Source: Pseudobdellovibrionaceae bacterium (lineage in GTDB: Bacteria; Bdellovibrionota; Bdellovibrionia; Bdellovibrionales; JAMPXM01). From it: a stretch of 11,715 bases of DNA. This document shows, piece after piece, positions 6,291 through 11,715 of the stretch (position 1 is its first letter; every line of letters begins with the position of its first letter). Location: the NCBI GenBank assembly GCA_913774795.1, contig CAJYIL010000649.1, positions 1 to 11,715 of the forward strand. The letters are read 5' to 3'. Position numbers and translations under genes: made by a program. The notes beneath the pieces were generated by a model that did not search any database, was not told the DNA's origin, and saw nothing but the letters and a program-made list of their open reading frames with translations.

Positions 6291-7268
6291 ATGACCGTTC
6301 AAACCATGGTTGTGCGCCTTCTTCTTCTCACCTTTCTCATTCTTGCCCCGCTCTCCCAAGCTCAAGGTCAGAGTGATCTTTGCGAGGTCGTCTTTGCGCC
6401 GACACCCGTTCGCGAAACAATGCGTGAGGTGCTCAAGCAGCCCGCCTCCTTCGTGAACGATACGGGCGAGGGCGGTTTACGTTTCGATGCCGAAGCCTTC
6501 GAACACGCCTGGCGGGCGCTCGATCGAACGAAAGGCGAGATCAGTGCTTGGTCTCCGCAAACGGCCCACGACGCGAAAATTCTAAGAGTGCGCTTACGGA
6601 CGAAGTCATCACGCCAACCGCTCCGTGTGTTGATCACCGCCGGTGTTCACGGCAACGAGCCTGTCGGAGTTGTGACCGCCTTCGATCTCATTCAGGCATT
6701 TTCCCAGAACGCGAATCTTGTGGGTCGCGACATTGAGCTCACCGTTTTACCTGCGCTCAATTTCGATGGGCTCGTCAGCGGTCGGCGCCGACTCACGAGC
6801 GGGATCGACCTGAACCGCGCATTCACCGGTGAACTTGAGCGAGACAACAAAGTGATCGCGATCGAACGCGCCATCGGGCGTGGTGATTTCGATCTCGCGC
6901 TTGATCTGCACGGCTCAAACGAACGCCGTCAGTTCTTCATCATCAAACAGGGCCCTGACGCGAACTTAGCCAATCAAGCGATCGAAGTTCTTGAGCCGCG
7001 ACTTCGCCTGCTCTCAGACGATGGAAAGCCTACGGGCGGAGTCGGCGTTCACGGCCTGAAAGGCTTTGATCCCAACCGCTACCATCTCGAAGCCGCCGGC
7101 ATCTCGACGTCGGTCAACCAAGGAACGCTGAAAAGCTATCTCGCCACTCACGGAACACGAGATGCCTACACGCTGGAATACCCGGGGCAGATTTCGTTCG
7201 CGCAGGCGCGCGCAAAGAATTTAGCGCTCGCCTTGGCGATGATCCGCCGAGCGGCCTTGAAAGATTGA
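6291..7268 (+). CDS. Secreted M14-family zinc carboxypeptidase (AstE/aspartoacylase-like)
   Basis: The 325-residue protein has an N-terminal signal peptide (MVVRLLLLTFLILAPLSQAQ from residue 6). The metallocarboxypeptidase zinc site is complete: H120 and E123 in TAGVHGNEPVG and H207 in LALDLHGS. IDLNRAF (172-178) supplies the substrate-binding Asn-Arg pair typical of the succinylglutamate desuccinylase/aspartoacylase-like branch, and E296 in YTLEYPG is the likely catalytic base. Such enzymes remove C-terminal residues or acyl groups. A periplasmic location suggests peptidoglycan peptides or imported peptides as substrate, which is inference. The start is uncertain: ATG 6291 and ATG 6306 are both in frame, with only AGGA about 17 bases upstream of the first. 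It converges on the minus-strand cluster, with 28 bp between stops. Confidence 0.9.
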   Translation: MTVQTMVVRLLLLTFLILAPLSQAQGQSDLCEVVFAPTPVRETMREVLKQPASFVNDTGEGGLRFDAEAFEHAWRALDRTKGEISAWSPQTAHDAKILRVRLRTKSSRQPLRVLITAGVHGNEPVGVVTAFDLIQAFSQNANLVGRDIELTVLPALNFDGLVSGRRRLTSGIDLNRAFTGELERDNKVIAIERAIGRGDFDLALDLHGSNERRQFFIIKQGPDANLANQAIEVLEPRLRLLSDDGKPTGGVGVHGLKGFDPNRYHLEAAGISTSVNQGTLKSYLATHGTRDAYTLEYPGQISFAQARAKNLALALAMIRRAALKD

Positions 7269-7270
7269 AA

Positions 7271-7296
7271 ACTGGCGTCAGAGAAGCGACGGGAGT
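7271..7296 (-). terminator. Weak possible terminator at the end of the five-gene minus-strand cluster
   Basis: An imperfect 9-bp stem (7271-7279 with 7288-7296, two mismatches, loop of 8) fills the gap between two convergent genes. On the minus strand it is followed by TTTTC and then a T-rich stretch. The position is right, but the stem and T-tract are poor. Confidence 0.3.
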
Positions 7297-7716
7297 CTAC
7301 GACATGTGCGTAAAGACAAACCACCCGGCGAAAACAATCGCGCCGGCGATCGCCACATACGCGAAGGCGCGCCAACCGTCGCCCGCCGAGCGGCGCTCTT
7401 CGTTGCGGCGAACGAGCGCTTCAAATTCGGGATCGGCGTCGAGCTCGTTTCCGAGAACTTCGTGATGCCAATACCCCAGCTTCTCGAGCTCGTCTTGAAC
7501 GAGGCCCAAAGAGTCGTCTGGAATATCGATAAACAGGAATTTCATTGAGCCGTCGTAAGTGGGACGAGCTCGAGGAGCACGAGCGGCTTCAGAGCGCTGC
7601 TCTTGATAGGTGTCGAGAATTTCTTGAGAGGCGTCGACTTGATAGGCGACGCCCGCGGGATCGAGAATGTCTTTTAAACGACCCAGATCCAGGTCATCCA
7701 TCGGACCGAATCGCAT
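7297..7716 (-). CDS. Tail-anchored membrane protein, function unknown
   Basis: The 139-residue protein has no signal peptide and ends with a single hydrophobic helix (about 117-136, FAYVAIAGAIVFAGWFVF) followed by three residues, so it is probably C-terminally anchored with its N-terminal domain in the cytoplasm. The soluble part has two recognisable halves: a short alpha/beta stretch, DLGRLKDILDPAGVAYQVD, then GSMKFLFIDIPDDSLGLVQDELEKLGY (about 56-82). The first half loosely recalls small DUF2007-type domains, but this is only a resemblance. Starts at 7716 (MRFGPMDD) and at the sixth codon (MDDLDLG) are both possible; neither has a strong ribosome site, consistent with coupling to the upstream gene, whose stop is 6 bp away. 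It is the last gene of the probable HIT-to-7297 operon. Confidence 0.75.
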   Translation of the reverse strand: MRFGPMDDLDLGRLKDILDPAGVAYQVDASQEILDTYQEQRSEAARAPRARPTYDGSMKFLFIDIPDDSLGLVQDELEKLGYWHHEVLGNELDADPEFEALVRRNEERRSAGDGWRAFAYVAIAGAIVFAGWFVFTHMS

Positions 7717-7722
7717 GCGAGA

Positions 7723-7932
7723 TTAAGCGTCTTGATCGTTTTCGTTGTCAGTCGACGACGACGTCGATGATCCGCCGCGAACGAGGCCGAGGTTTTCGAC
7801 GTTCGATGCGAGATCTGGGAGTTCGTTCAAGTGCTTTTCTTTTTCAGCTTTTGAAACCGTGCCGCGACCGACGTTCGCATCGAGCAAGCGTTTGTCGTAT
7901 TTCAATTTTTCGATTTCTTTTCCAAGTGCCAT
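7723..7932 (-). CDS. Small acidic-tailed cytoplasmic protein, function unknown
   Basis: This is a 69-residue protein with AGGAG 5 bases before its ATG, the clearest ribosome site in this cluster, so it is very likely real. Residues 1-45 look like two charged helices (GKEIEKLKYDKRLL, then SKAEKEKHLNELPDLASNV), and the C terminus (54-69) is a disordered Ser/Thr/Asp/Glu-rich tail. It has no cysteine or membrane segment. It lies between the rhomboid gene (23 bp) and the tail-anchored protein gene (6 bp). An adaptor or structural role with one of these is a guess; no family is recognised. Confidence 0.75.
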   Translation of the reverse strand: MALGKEIEKLKYDKRLLDANVGRGTVSKAEKEKHLNELPDLASNVENLGLVRGGSSTSSSTDNENDQDA

Positions 7933-7955
7933 TCGAACTCCTTAAATCAGCGGGG

Positions 7956-8810
7956 TCAGTTCCAGTACTTCGGACCGTCTCCGCCACCATTGCCGTCGTC
8001 TTTTTTCCCGTCGTTGTTTACCACGAGCTTCAGGCCTCGTCCACGAGCCTTTGCGCCCGCGCCGCCGCCCGAGCGCCATTTCCGTTGCTGAAGAGCCGTG
8101 TAAACCCTCAAGAACACGAAGCCCGAGATCAAACCACCGACGTGAGCGAGGTTGGCGACGTCGCCGCCGTTGATCCCTGAGTTCAGTAAAGTGACCACTT
8201 CGACCGCACCCAAGATCATCACGAAGTACTTCGCGCGCATCGGAAAGAGCATCATGAAGTAAACGACCCGCTCACCGAAGATGATGCCGTAAGCGAGCAT
8301 CAAACCGAAGATCGCTCCCGATGCACCGACGACCGGAATCGTCCAGGCCGGCGTGAGGTTGCCAAACACCCATCCGTGAACGCCGACGGCCAAGACGTAC
8401 AAGAGCCCCGCCCCGATACCCGAGACCATGTAAAAGAGCGTGAAGAAGCGTGAGCCCCACCGCTGCTCAAGCTCGCCTCCGAGCCACCACAACAAAAGCA
8501 TGTTGAAGAGGATGTGAAACGGATTGGCCGAATGCAGGAACATGTACGTGACCGGTTCCCAGATAAAGAATTTGAAGATCACGTTGTTCGGAACGAGTCC
8601 GAATAAGTACGTGAGATTCAACTCCACCCCAAAGAATTTTTCGGCGATCAAACCGACAATGAGTTGAAGCCCGATCCAGATTGCGACGTTTGCGATGATG
8701 AGAGCTTTCACGACCGGAGTCATCGGCGCCATCGCACTAAAATTCATCTGCGGCCCACCGCCGCCCCCGCCCGCTCCGCTTCCGTACCCGCGTCCTCTGT
8801 TGTTAGCCAT
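7956..8810 (-). CDS. Rhomboid-family intramembrane serine protease
   Basis: Rhomboids cleave transmembrane proteins inside the membrane with a Ser-His dyad. The 284-residue protein has at least six hydrophobic helices from about 33 to 238. The nucleophile is S164 in GASGAIFG and the partner is H223 in NLAHVGGL. The conserved FHILFNM block (98-104, H99 and N103) precedes them, as in active rhomboids. The N terminus is Gly-rich (RGRGYGSGAGGGGGG), and the C terminus is a Gly/Lys/Asp-rich cytoplasmic tail (about 246-284), both likely disordered. Its start codon lies inside the end of the epimerase gene (8-bp overlap), with AAGGA provided by that gene's last codons, so the two are probably translationally coupled. 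All key residues are present, so I expect an active protease; its substrate is unknown. Confidence 0.95.
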   Translation of the reverse strand: MANNRGRGYGSGAGGGGGGPQMNFSAMAPMTPVVKALIIANVAIWIGLQLIVGLIAEKFFGVELNLTYLFGLVPNNVIFKFFIWEPVTYMFLHSANPFHILFNMLLLWWLGGELEQRWGSRFFTLFYMVSGIGAGLLYVLAVGVHGWVFGNLTPAWTIPVVGASGAIFGLMLAYGIIFGERVVYFMMLFPMRAKYFVMILGAVEVVTLLNSGINGGDVANLAHVGGLISGFVFLRVYTALQQRKWRSGGGAGAKARGRGLKLVVNNDGKKDDGNGGGDGPKYWN

Positions 8811-9261
8811 GATGATGTCCTTCCGAAGCCGGTCGTTCGCTGAGTTCGATCAACACTCCGCCCGTCGACTTCGGGTGGATGAACGCCACTCGGCAGCCAT
8901 GCGCGCCGGGTTTGGGCGTTTGGTCGATCATCTGAATTCCTCGACGAACGAGATCGGCGACGACTGAGTCGATGCCTTTCACACGTAAACAAATGTGATG
9001 GATGCCCGGGCCGCGCTTCTCGAGAAATTTCGCGACCGGAGAATCATCGGACGTCGGCTCGAGGAGTTCGATGTTCGCGCGATTTCCCATCGCCAAGAAA
9101 CCGGTCATGACTTTTTGCGATTCGACGAGCTCCGTCGACATGTCTCCGAACCCGATCGCTTGATAAAACTTGCGACCGTCTTCGAGCGACTTCACCGCGA
9201 TCGCGATGTGATCGAGTTCGTATTTGCAGTTCAATAATCCGTCTGGAATCACGTCGGTCAC
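8803..9261 (-). CDS. mce: Methylmalonyl-CoA epimerase
   Basis: This cytoplasmic enzyme interconverts (S)- and (R)-methylmalonyl-CoA, linking propionate, odd-chain fatty acid and branched amino-acid breakdown to succinyl-CoA. The 152-residue protein is a two-module VOC/glyoxalase-fold protein of normal epimerase length. Its metal ligands appear intact: H18 (LDHIAIAV), Q49 (ESQKV), H88 (GIHHICLRV) and E139 (VLIELSE). NIELLEP and GAHGCRVAFIHPKSTGGVLIEL are typical epimerase segments. The start is GTG at 9261, or a second GTG at 9252, which has AAGG at better spacing (8 bases). It begins 1 bp after the HIT stop (10 bp with the later start) and overlaps the rhomboid start by 8 bp. Neither mutase nor carboxylase genes are in the window. 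Confidence 0.92.
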   Translation of the reverse strand: MTDVIPDGLLNCKYELDHIAIAVKSLEDGRKFYQAIGFGDMSTELVESQKVMTGFLAMGNRANIELLEPTSDDSPVAKFLEKRGPGIHHICLRVKGIDSVVADLVRRGIQMIDQTPKPGAHGCRVAFIHPKSTGGVLIELSERPASEGHHHG

Positions 9262-9262
9262 C

Positions 9263-9859
9263 TTAGCTTCGAGAGGCGTCGAAGTAGGGTATCAAGCGAT
9301 CGTAGGTCTGCTCAAGAGTTTCAACGACGACCTTGGTCTGTGCGATCAAGGGGAAAAAGTTCGTATCGCCGTTCCAGCGAGGAATCACGTGCACATGCAG
9401 GTGCTCCGGAATCCCTGCGCCCGCGCTAGCACCCAAGTTCATTCCCACGTTGAAGCCAGCCGGCGTATAGGCCTCTTTCAGGACCTTCACGCAGCGCTGG
9501 ACCATCGCAAAGACGTTCGCATTTTCTTTGGGCGAGAGCTGAGGCAGCTCACCCTCGTGTCGACGCGGTAGTACAAGCACATGGCCCGTGTTGTAGGGGA
9601 ACTTGTTCATCACGACCATGACGGTGTCGTCGGCGTACAAAACGAGCGAGTCGCGACCTACACCGCGCGAAACAGCCTCACAGAAGACGCAGCCTTTTGT
9701 TTCGATCTGCTTGCGAACATATTTAAGGCGCTCTGGCTTAAAGAGCACCTGACGCTTTAATGGCCATTCAGTTTCGGCTTTCGAAGCTCTTTTTGGGCGT
9801 TTCGCCGATCTTGAACTGCCACCTTTTGCTGCTTTTTTTCCGGAGTCGCGACGAGCCAT
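9263..9859 (-). CDS. HIT-family protein, AP4A phosphorylase/hydrolase-like
   Basis: Histidine-triad enzymes cleave nucleotidyl phosphoanhydrides or phosphoramidates. The triad HLHVHVIPRW (H153, H155, H157) is complete, and the segments NKFPYNTGHVLVLP (85-98) and GFNVGMNLGASAGAGIPEHLHVHV strongly resemble the AP4A phosphorylase-type HIT proteins known from mycobacteria. CVFC (C57, C60) is a zinc-ligand pair common in this branch. From ATG 9859 the protein is 198 residues; the frame is open further upstream, but that part overlaps the divergent gene and shows no family similarity. The first 36 residues are Lys/Arg/Ser-rich and probably disordered, so the true start remains uncertain; no strong ribosome site is visible. 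It is the first gene of the probable five-gene operon. Confidence 0.9.
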   Translation of the reverse strand: MARRDSGKKAAKGGSSRSAKRPKRASKAETEWPLKRQVLFKPERLKYVRKQIETKGCVFCEAVSRGVGRDSLVLYADDTVMVVMNKFPYNTGHVLVLPRRHEGELPQLSPKENANVFAMVQRCVKVLKEAYTPAGFNVGMNLGASAGAGIPEHLHVHVIPRWNGDTNFFPLIAQTKVVVETLEQTYDRLIPYFDASRS

Positions 9860-9905
9860 GCCCAACTGTCGCCCAGCGGGTCCCGGGGTTGCAACTTTCA
9901 CTGGG

Positions 9906-10781
9906 ATGCGTCGTTGGATCGGTCTCATCTCCATTCTGCTGGGTTTTTCGCTGCCGGTTTGCGCGAGCGAATCGAAAGAAATTGCACTGCACATCGCGGT
10001 GATCGACCACATGGCTTTCTCAGAGGCCGCTTTCACGGAGGTCGAGACGTTCCTGACCGAAGCTCTGCCCTCCGTAACCGTGAGGAGTGTGAAGGTCGAA
10101 TCTTCGGTCTTTCACGAAAATCGCGACGCACTCCGGGCCCAACTCCTCGAGCAGCTCTCGGGCTTCAGACCTGACGATCGCATCACGCACCTGATCATCG
10201 ACACCCACGGCGACACGCGCGACGGTCAAACGAAGCTGGCGGTCCTCGGAAACTTCGGGGCGGACGGCGCCGACGCCGACCTTCGCGCAATTCTAGAACC
10301 GCTTCGTTCGCACCTTACGCCCGATCTCACGATCGTTCTGAATTCATGCTCAACACTTTGCGGAGGCGACGCCTCGATTCGCGTGCGCGGACTCTTGACA
10401 GAGCTGGGTGTGCCCGATGCGCGGGTTTATGGTTCTGTGGTTCCCGAAGTCGAAAAGCCGGGCGCGTTGATTGGACGCCCTCAGTGGCTCGCTCATCTCG
10501 GCGACCTCGCTCAACTGAAGTTGTTTATCACCATCGGCGTGGCCCTCGGCGCTCCGTTCGCCTACGCCACCGACGGATCGTACGTCGGATCGATCGCAGC
10601 CGCGACCGCTTCGATCTACGCGCTGACGGTCGCGATGAAGGCCGCCATGGCCCGCTTCGGCGCCGTGAATCTGGGGCGACTGATGATCTTCAAGAACGGA
10701 GCGCTCGTCGAAGACCGCCCCGTCGATAAATTCGGTGCGCGTTTTGAAATCTACGGCACCTGCTCCGCCCTCTTCCGGTGA
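9906..10781 (+). CDS. Exported caspase/CHAT-like (clan CD) protein with C-terminal hydrophobic region
   Basis: The 291-residue protein begins with a signal peptide (MRRWIGLISILLGFSLPVCA), which is why I choose ATG 9906 over the in-frame ATG 9858. Two motifs fit a caspase-type fold: a hydrophobic strand ending in His-Gly (THLIIDTHGDT, H101-G102), and 46 residues later a second hydrophobic strand ending in a cysteine (LTIVLNSCST, C148). These are the dyad positions of clan CD peptidases such as caspases, CHAT and gingipain-like enzymes. After the core come two hydrophobic stretches (about 205-221 and 226-249) that could form a membrane hairpin or buried helices, then a short strand-rich end. 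Other cysteines are C152 and C286. The fold is inferred from motifs only; an inactive or non-proteolytic relative is possible. It is followed by two more exported-protein genes on the same strand. Confidence 0.65.
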   Translation: MRRWIGLISILLGFSLPVCASESKEIALHIAVIDHMAFSEAAFTEVETFLTEALPSVTVRSVKVESSVFHENRDALRAQLLEQLSGFRPDDRITHLIIDTHGDTRDGQTKLAVLGNFGADGADADLRAILEPLRSHLTPDLTIVLNSCSTLCGGDASIRVRGLLTELGVPDARVYGSVVPEVEKPGALIGRPQWLAHLGDLAQLKLFITIGVALGAPFAYATDGSYVGSIAAATASIYALTVAMKAAMARFGAVNLGRLMIFKNGALVEDRPVDKFGARFEIYGTCSALFR

Positions 10782-10915
10782 CGTTCTTGGCCGGCTCTGT
10801 CTGGTCCGCGAACAGCTGAACTCGTTTCGTTTGGTCGCAGGCCCTGGGCCCGGTCTTGCTCTCTTAAGGCGCAGGGAAATCCCTCCCCGCTGGCTCGGTC
10901 AGGACCCCGTCTCGC

Positions 10916-11317
10916 ATGAAACTTCTCGCGCTGATTTTCGTGTTCACGCCGTATTTCGCACTCGCCGATGGCGTGCAGATTTGTGTCGACTCCAATGGTG
11001 CAGCTTACACCGCATCGATCACGGAGCACGCGGGGGCTCCGGGCTTCCACGGCTTCCTCGAGGGCCGCGGCACGGTCGCGGCCGGCACCGATCTCGCACA
11101 GATCACGTTGCGCGGCAACCTCGCCGACGTCGTCTCGCCCGCGATCGAGGATCTCTCGTATCAACTCAAGCATCTGGTCACGCCTTCGCTCGAATCATTG
11201 CAAGAGGGCGCGGAGTTCTCGTATCACGATGATCCTCGCGTCTATCGGGTTTCGGGGGTCGATCTCATCTGTTCATCAACAATGACCCGCGACGAGTACG
11301 CGTCGCTCGCCAAGTAA
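10916..11317 (+). CDS. Small secreted two-cysteine protein, function unknown
   Basis: The 133-residue protein starts with a signal peptide (MKLLALIFVFTPYFALA, cleavage before DG). The mature part has two cysteines near its ends (C23 in VQICVDS and C119 in DLICSST) that could form one disulfide closing a compact domain. AGGA 11 bases before ATG is an acceptable ribosome site. No family is recognised. It lies 134 bp after the caspase-like gene and 12 bp before the trypsin-like protease gene, so co-expression with the latter is likely. An inhibitor, chaperone or substrate of the neighbouring protease is conceivable, but nothing in the sequence proves it. Confidence 0.75.
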   Translation: MKLLALIFVFTPYFALADGVQICVDSNGAAYTASITEHAGAPGFHGFLEGRGTVAAGTDLAQITLRGNLADVVSPAIEDLSYQLKHLVTPSLESLQEGAEFSYHDDPRVYRVSGVDLICSSTMTRDEYASLAK

Positions 11318-11321
11318 GAGG
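11318..11321 (+). promoter_or_regulatory. Ribosome-binding site that favours a GTG start for the trypsin-like gene
   Basis: GAGG immediately after the preceding stop codon is 8 bases from GTG 11330 and 14 bases from the in-frame ATG 11336, so the GTG has the better spacing. Confidence 0.5.
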
Positions 11322-11329
11322 TTTCGAGC

Positions 11330-11715
11330 GTGGCGATGAGGGTCTTTGCGCTCTTGTTGGCGGTCTCGGGAGGAGCTCAGGCGACTCCTTCACCCTTTTC
11401 TGGTGTTGTAAAACTCGAGTCACCGGCGAGAGAAAGTCTTCCGAAGTCCTACGCCGTTTTCCTCGCGACTCTCGATCCCTCGACAGGTCAGGCCGTCGGC
11501 GGCGTCGCGGGCTCCGCGTTTTTCGTGTCGTCCACGAAAGCGATCACCGCCTTTCACGTGCTTCAGCCGAAGAGCTTTGCCAACCCGCACACACAAGTGT
11601 GGCTCGTTCACGAAGGCGAGCCCGCAATCGAACTCTCGCGCGAGGACCTGACATCGAACGCCGATCACGATCTCACGACCGTCTCGCTGAAAACTATGCG
11701 GCTCTCCGAAAAATA
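11330..11715 (+). CDS. Exported trypsin-like (S1 fold) serine protease, N-terminal part
   Basis: The frame runs off the right edge; 128 residues are visible. A signal peptide (RVFALLLAVSGGAQA, cleavage after about residue 18) precedes a chymotrypsin-fold N-terminal barrel. GSAFFVSSTKAITAFHVL matches the family's strand-loop-strand with the catalytic His (H76), and DHDLTTVSL supplies the catalytic Asp (D114). The Ser lies beyond the window, so activity cannot be confirmed. The alanine/phenylalanine pattern and lack of a propeptide arginine resemble HtrA/Glu-specific bacterial relatives more than secreted trypsins. The gene starts 12 bp after the small secreted protein's stop and is probably co-transcribed with it. 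The start is GTG 11330, or ATG 11336 as an alternative. Confidence 0.85.
   Translation, partial: MAMRVFALLLAVSGGAQATPSPFSGVVKLESPARESLPKSYAVFLATLDPSTGQAVGGVAGSAFFVSSTKAITAFHVLQPKSFANPHTQVWLVHEGEPAIELSREDLTSNADHDLTTVSLKTMRLSEK

Noticed and set aside
10840..10860. GGCC-CTG-GGCC hairpin after the caspase-like gene as a terminator
   Set aside because: The stem is only 4 bp and no T-tract follows; it does not show that the downstream genes are a separate unit.
10735..11232. 165-codon plus-strand frame bridging the caspase-like and small secreted genes
   Set aside because: The translation is Arg/Ser/Pro-rich and out of frame with two genes that have signal peptides; no ribosome site supports it.

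Overview
The window looks like chromosomal DNA of a Gram-negative, flagellated, menaquinone-using bacterium. It encodes outer-membrane and periplasmic proteins with signal peptides, a FliL flagellar protein, an L,D-transpeptidase and a MenB. At least five of the 16 recognisable genes are proteases or protease-like (M16, M14, rhomboid, trypsin-like, caspase-like). Together with the moderately high GC content, this suggests a Bdellovibrionota or related 'deltaproteobacterial' lineage. That placement is inference from gene content, not from a marker gene. No RNA gene, insertion sequence, CRISPR array or phage module was seen.

Layout, left: a partial secreted M16 zinc peptidase (minus strand, cut by the window edge) is divergent from a beta-barrel outer-membrane protein. 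The barrel gene is followed after 12 bp by menB (1,4-dihydroxy-2-naphthoyl-CoA synthase). After menB comes an unusual non-coding stretch (2805-2962) with two overlapping small hairpins and a long imperfect inverted repeat built from hexamers of the type GTTCAY. A glutathione S-transferase-like gene follows.

Middle: the GST gene meets an isolated fliL gene tail to tail with 1 bp between them, and the intrinsic terminator of fliL lies inside the 3' end of the GST coding sequence. fliL is divergent from a secreted YkuD-type L,D-transpeptidase with an extra C-terminal NTF2/SnoaL-like domain. A strong bidirectional terminator separates that gene from a secreted four-cysteine protein of unknown function. 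The latter is divergent from a secreted M14/AstE-like zinc carboxypeptidase.

Right: a compact five-gene minus-strand cluster runs from 9859 down to 7297: HIT hydrolase/phosphorylase, methylmalonyl-CoA epimerase, rhomboid protease, a 69-residue acidic-tailed protein and a tail-anchored membrane protein. Gaps range from an 8-bp overlap to 23 bp, so it is probably one operon. Divergent from it, and starting only 46 bp away, is a plus-strand run of exported proteins: a caspase/CHAT-like protein with a His-Gly and Asn-Ser-Cys dyad, a small two-cysteine secreted protein, and a trypsin-like serine protease cut by the right edge. This last run is the best candidate for an undescribed system: two different protease folds and a small exported partner in one tight cluster.
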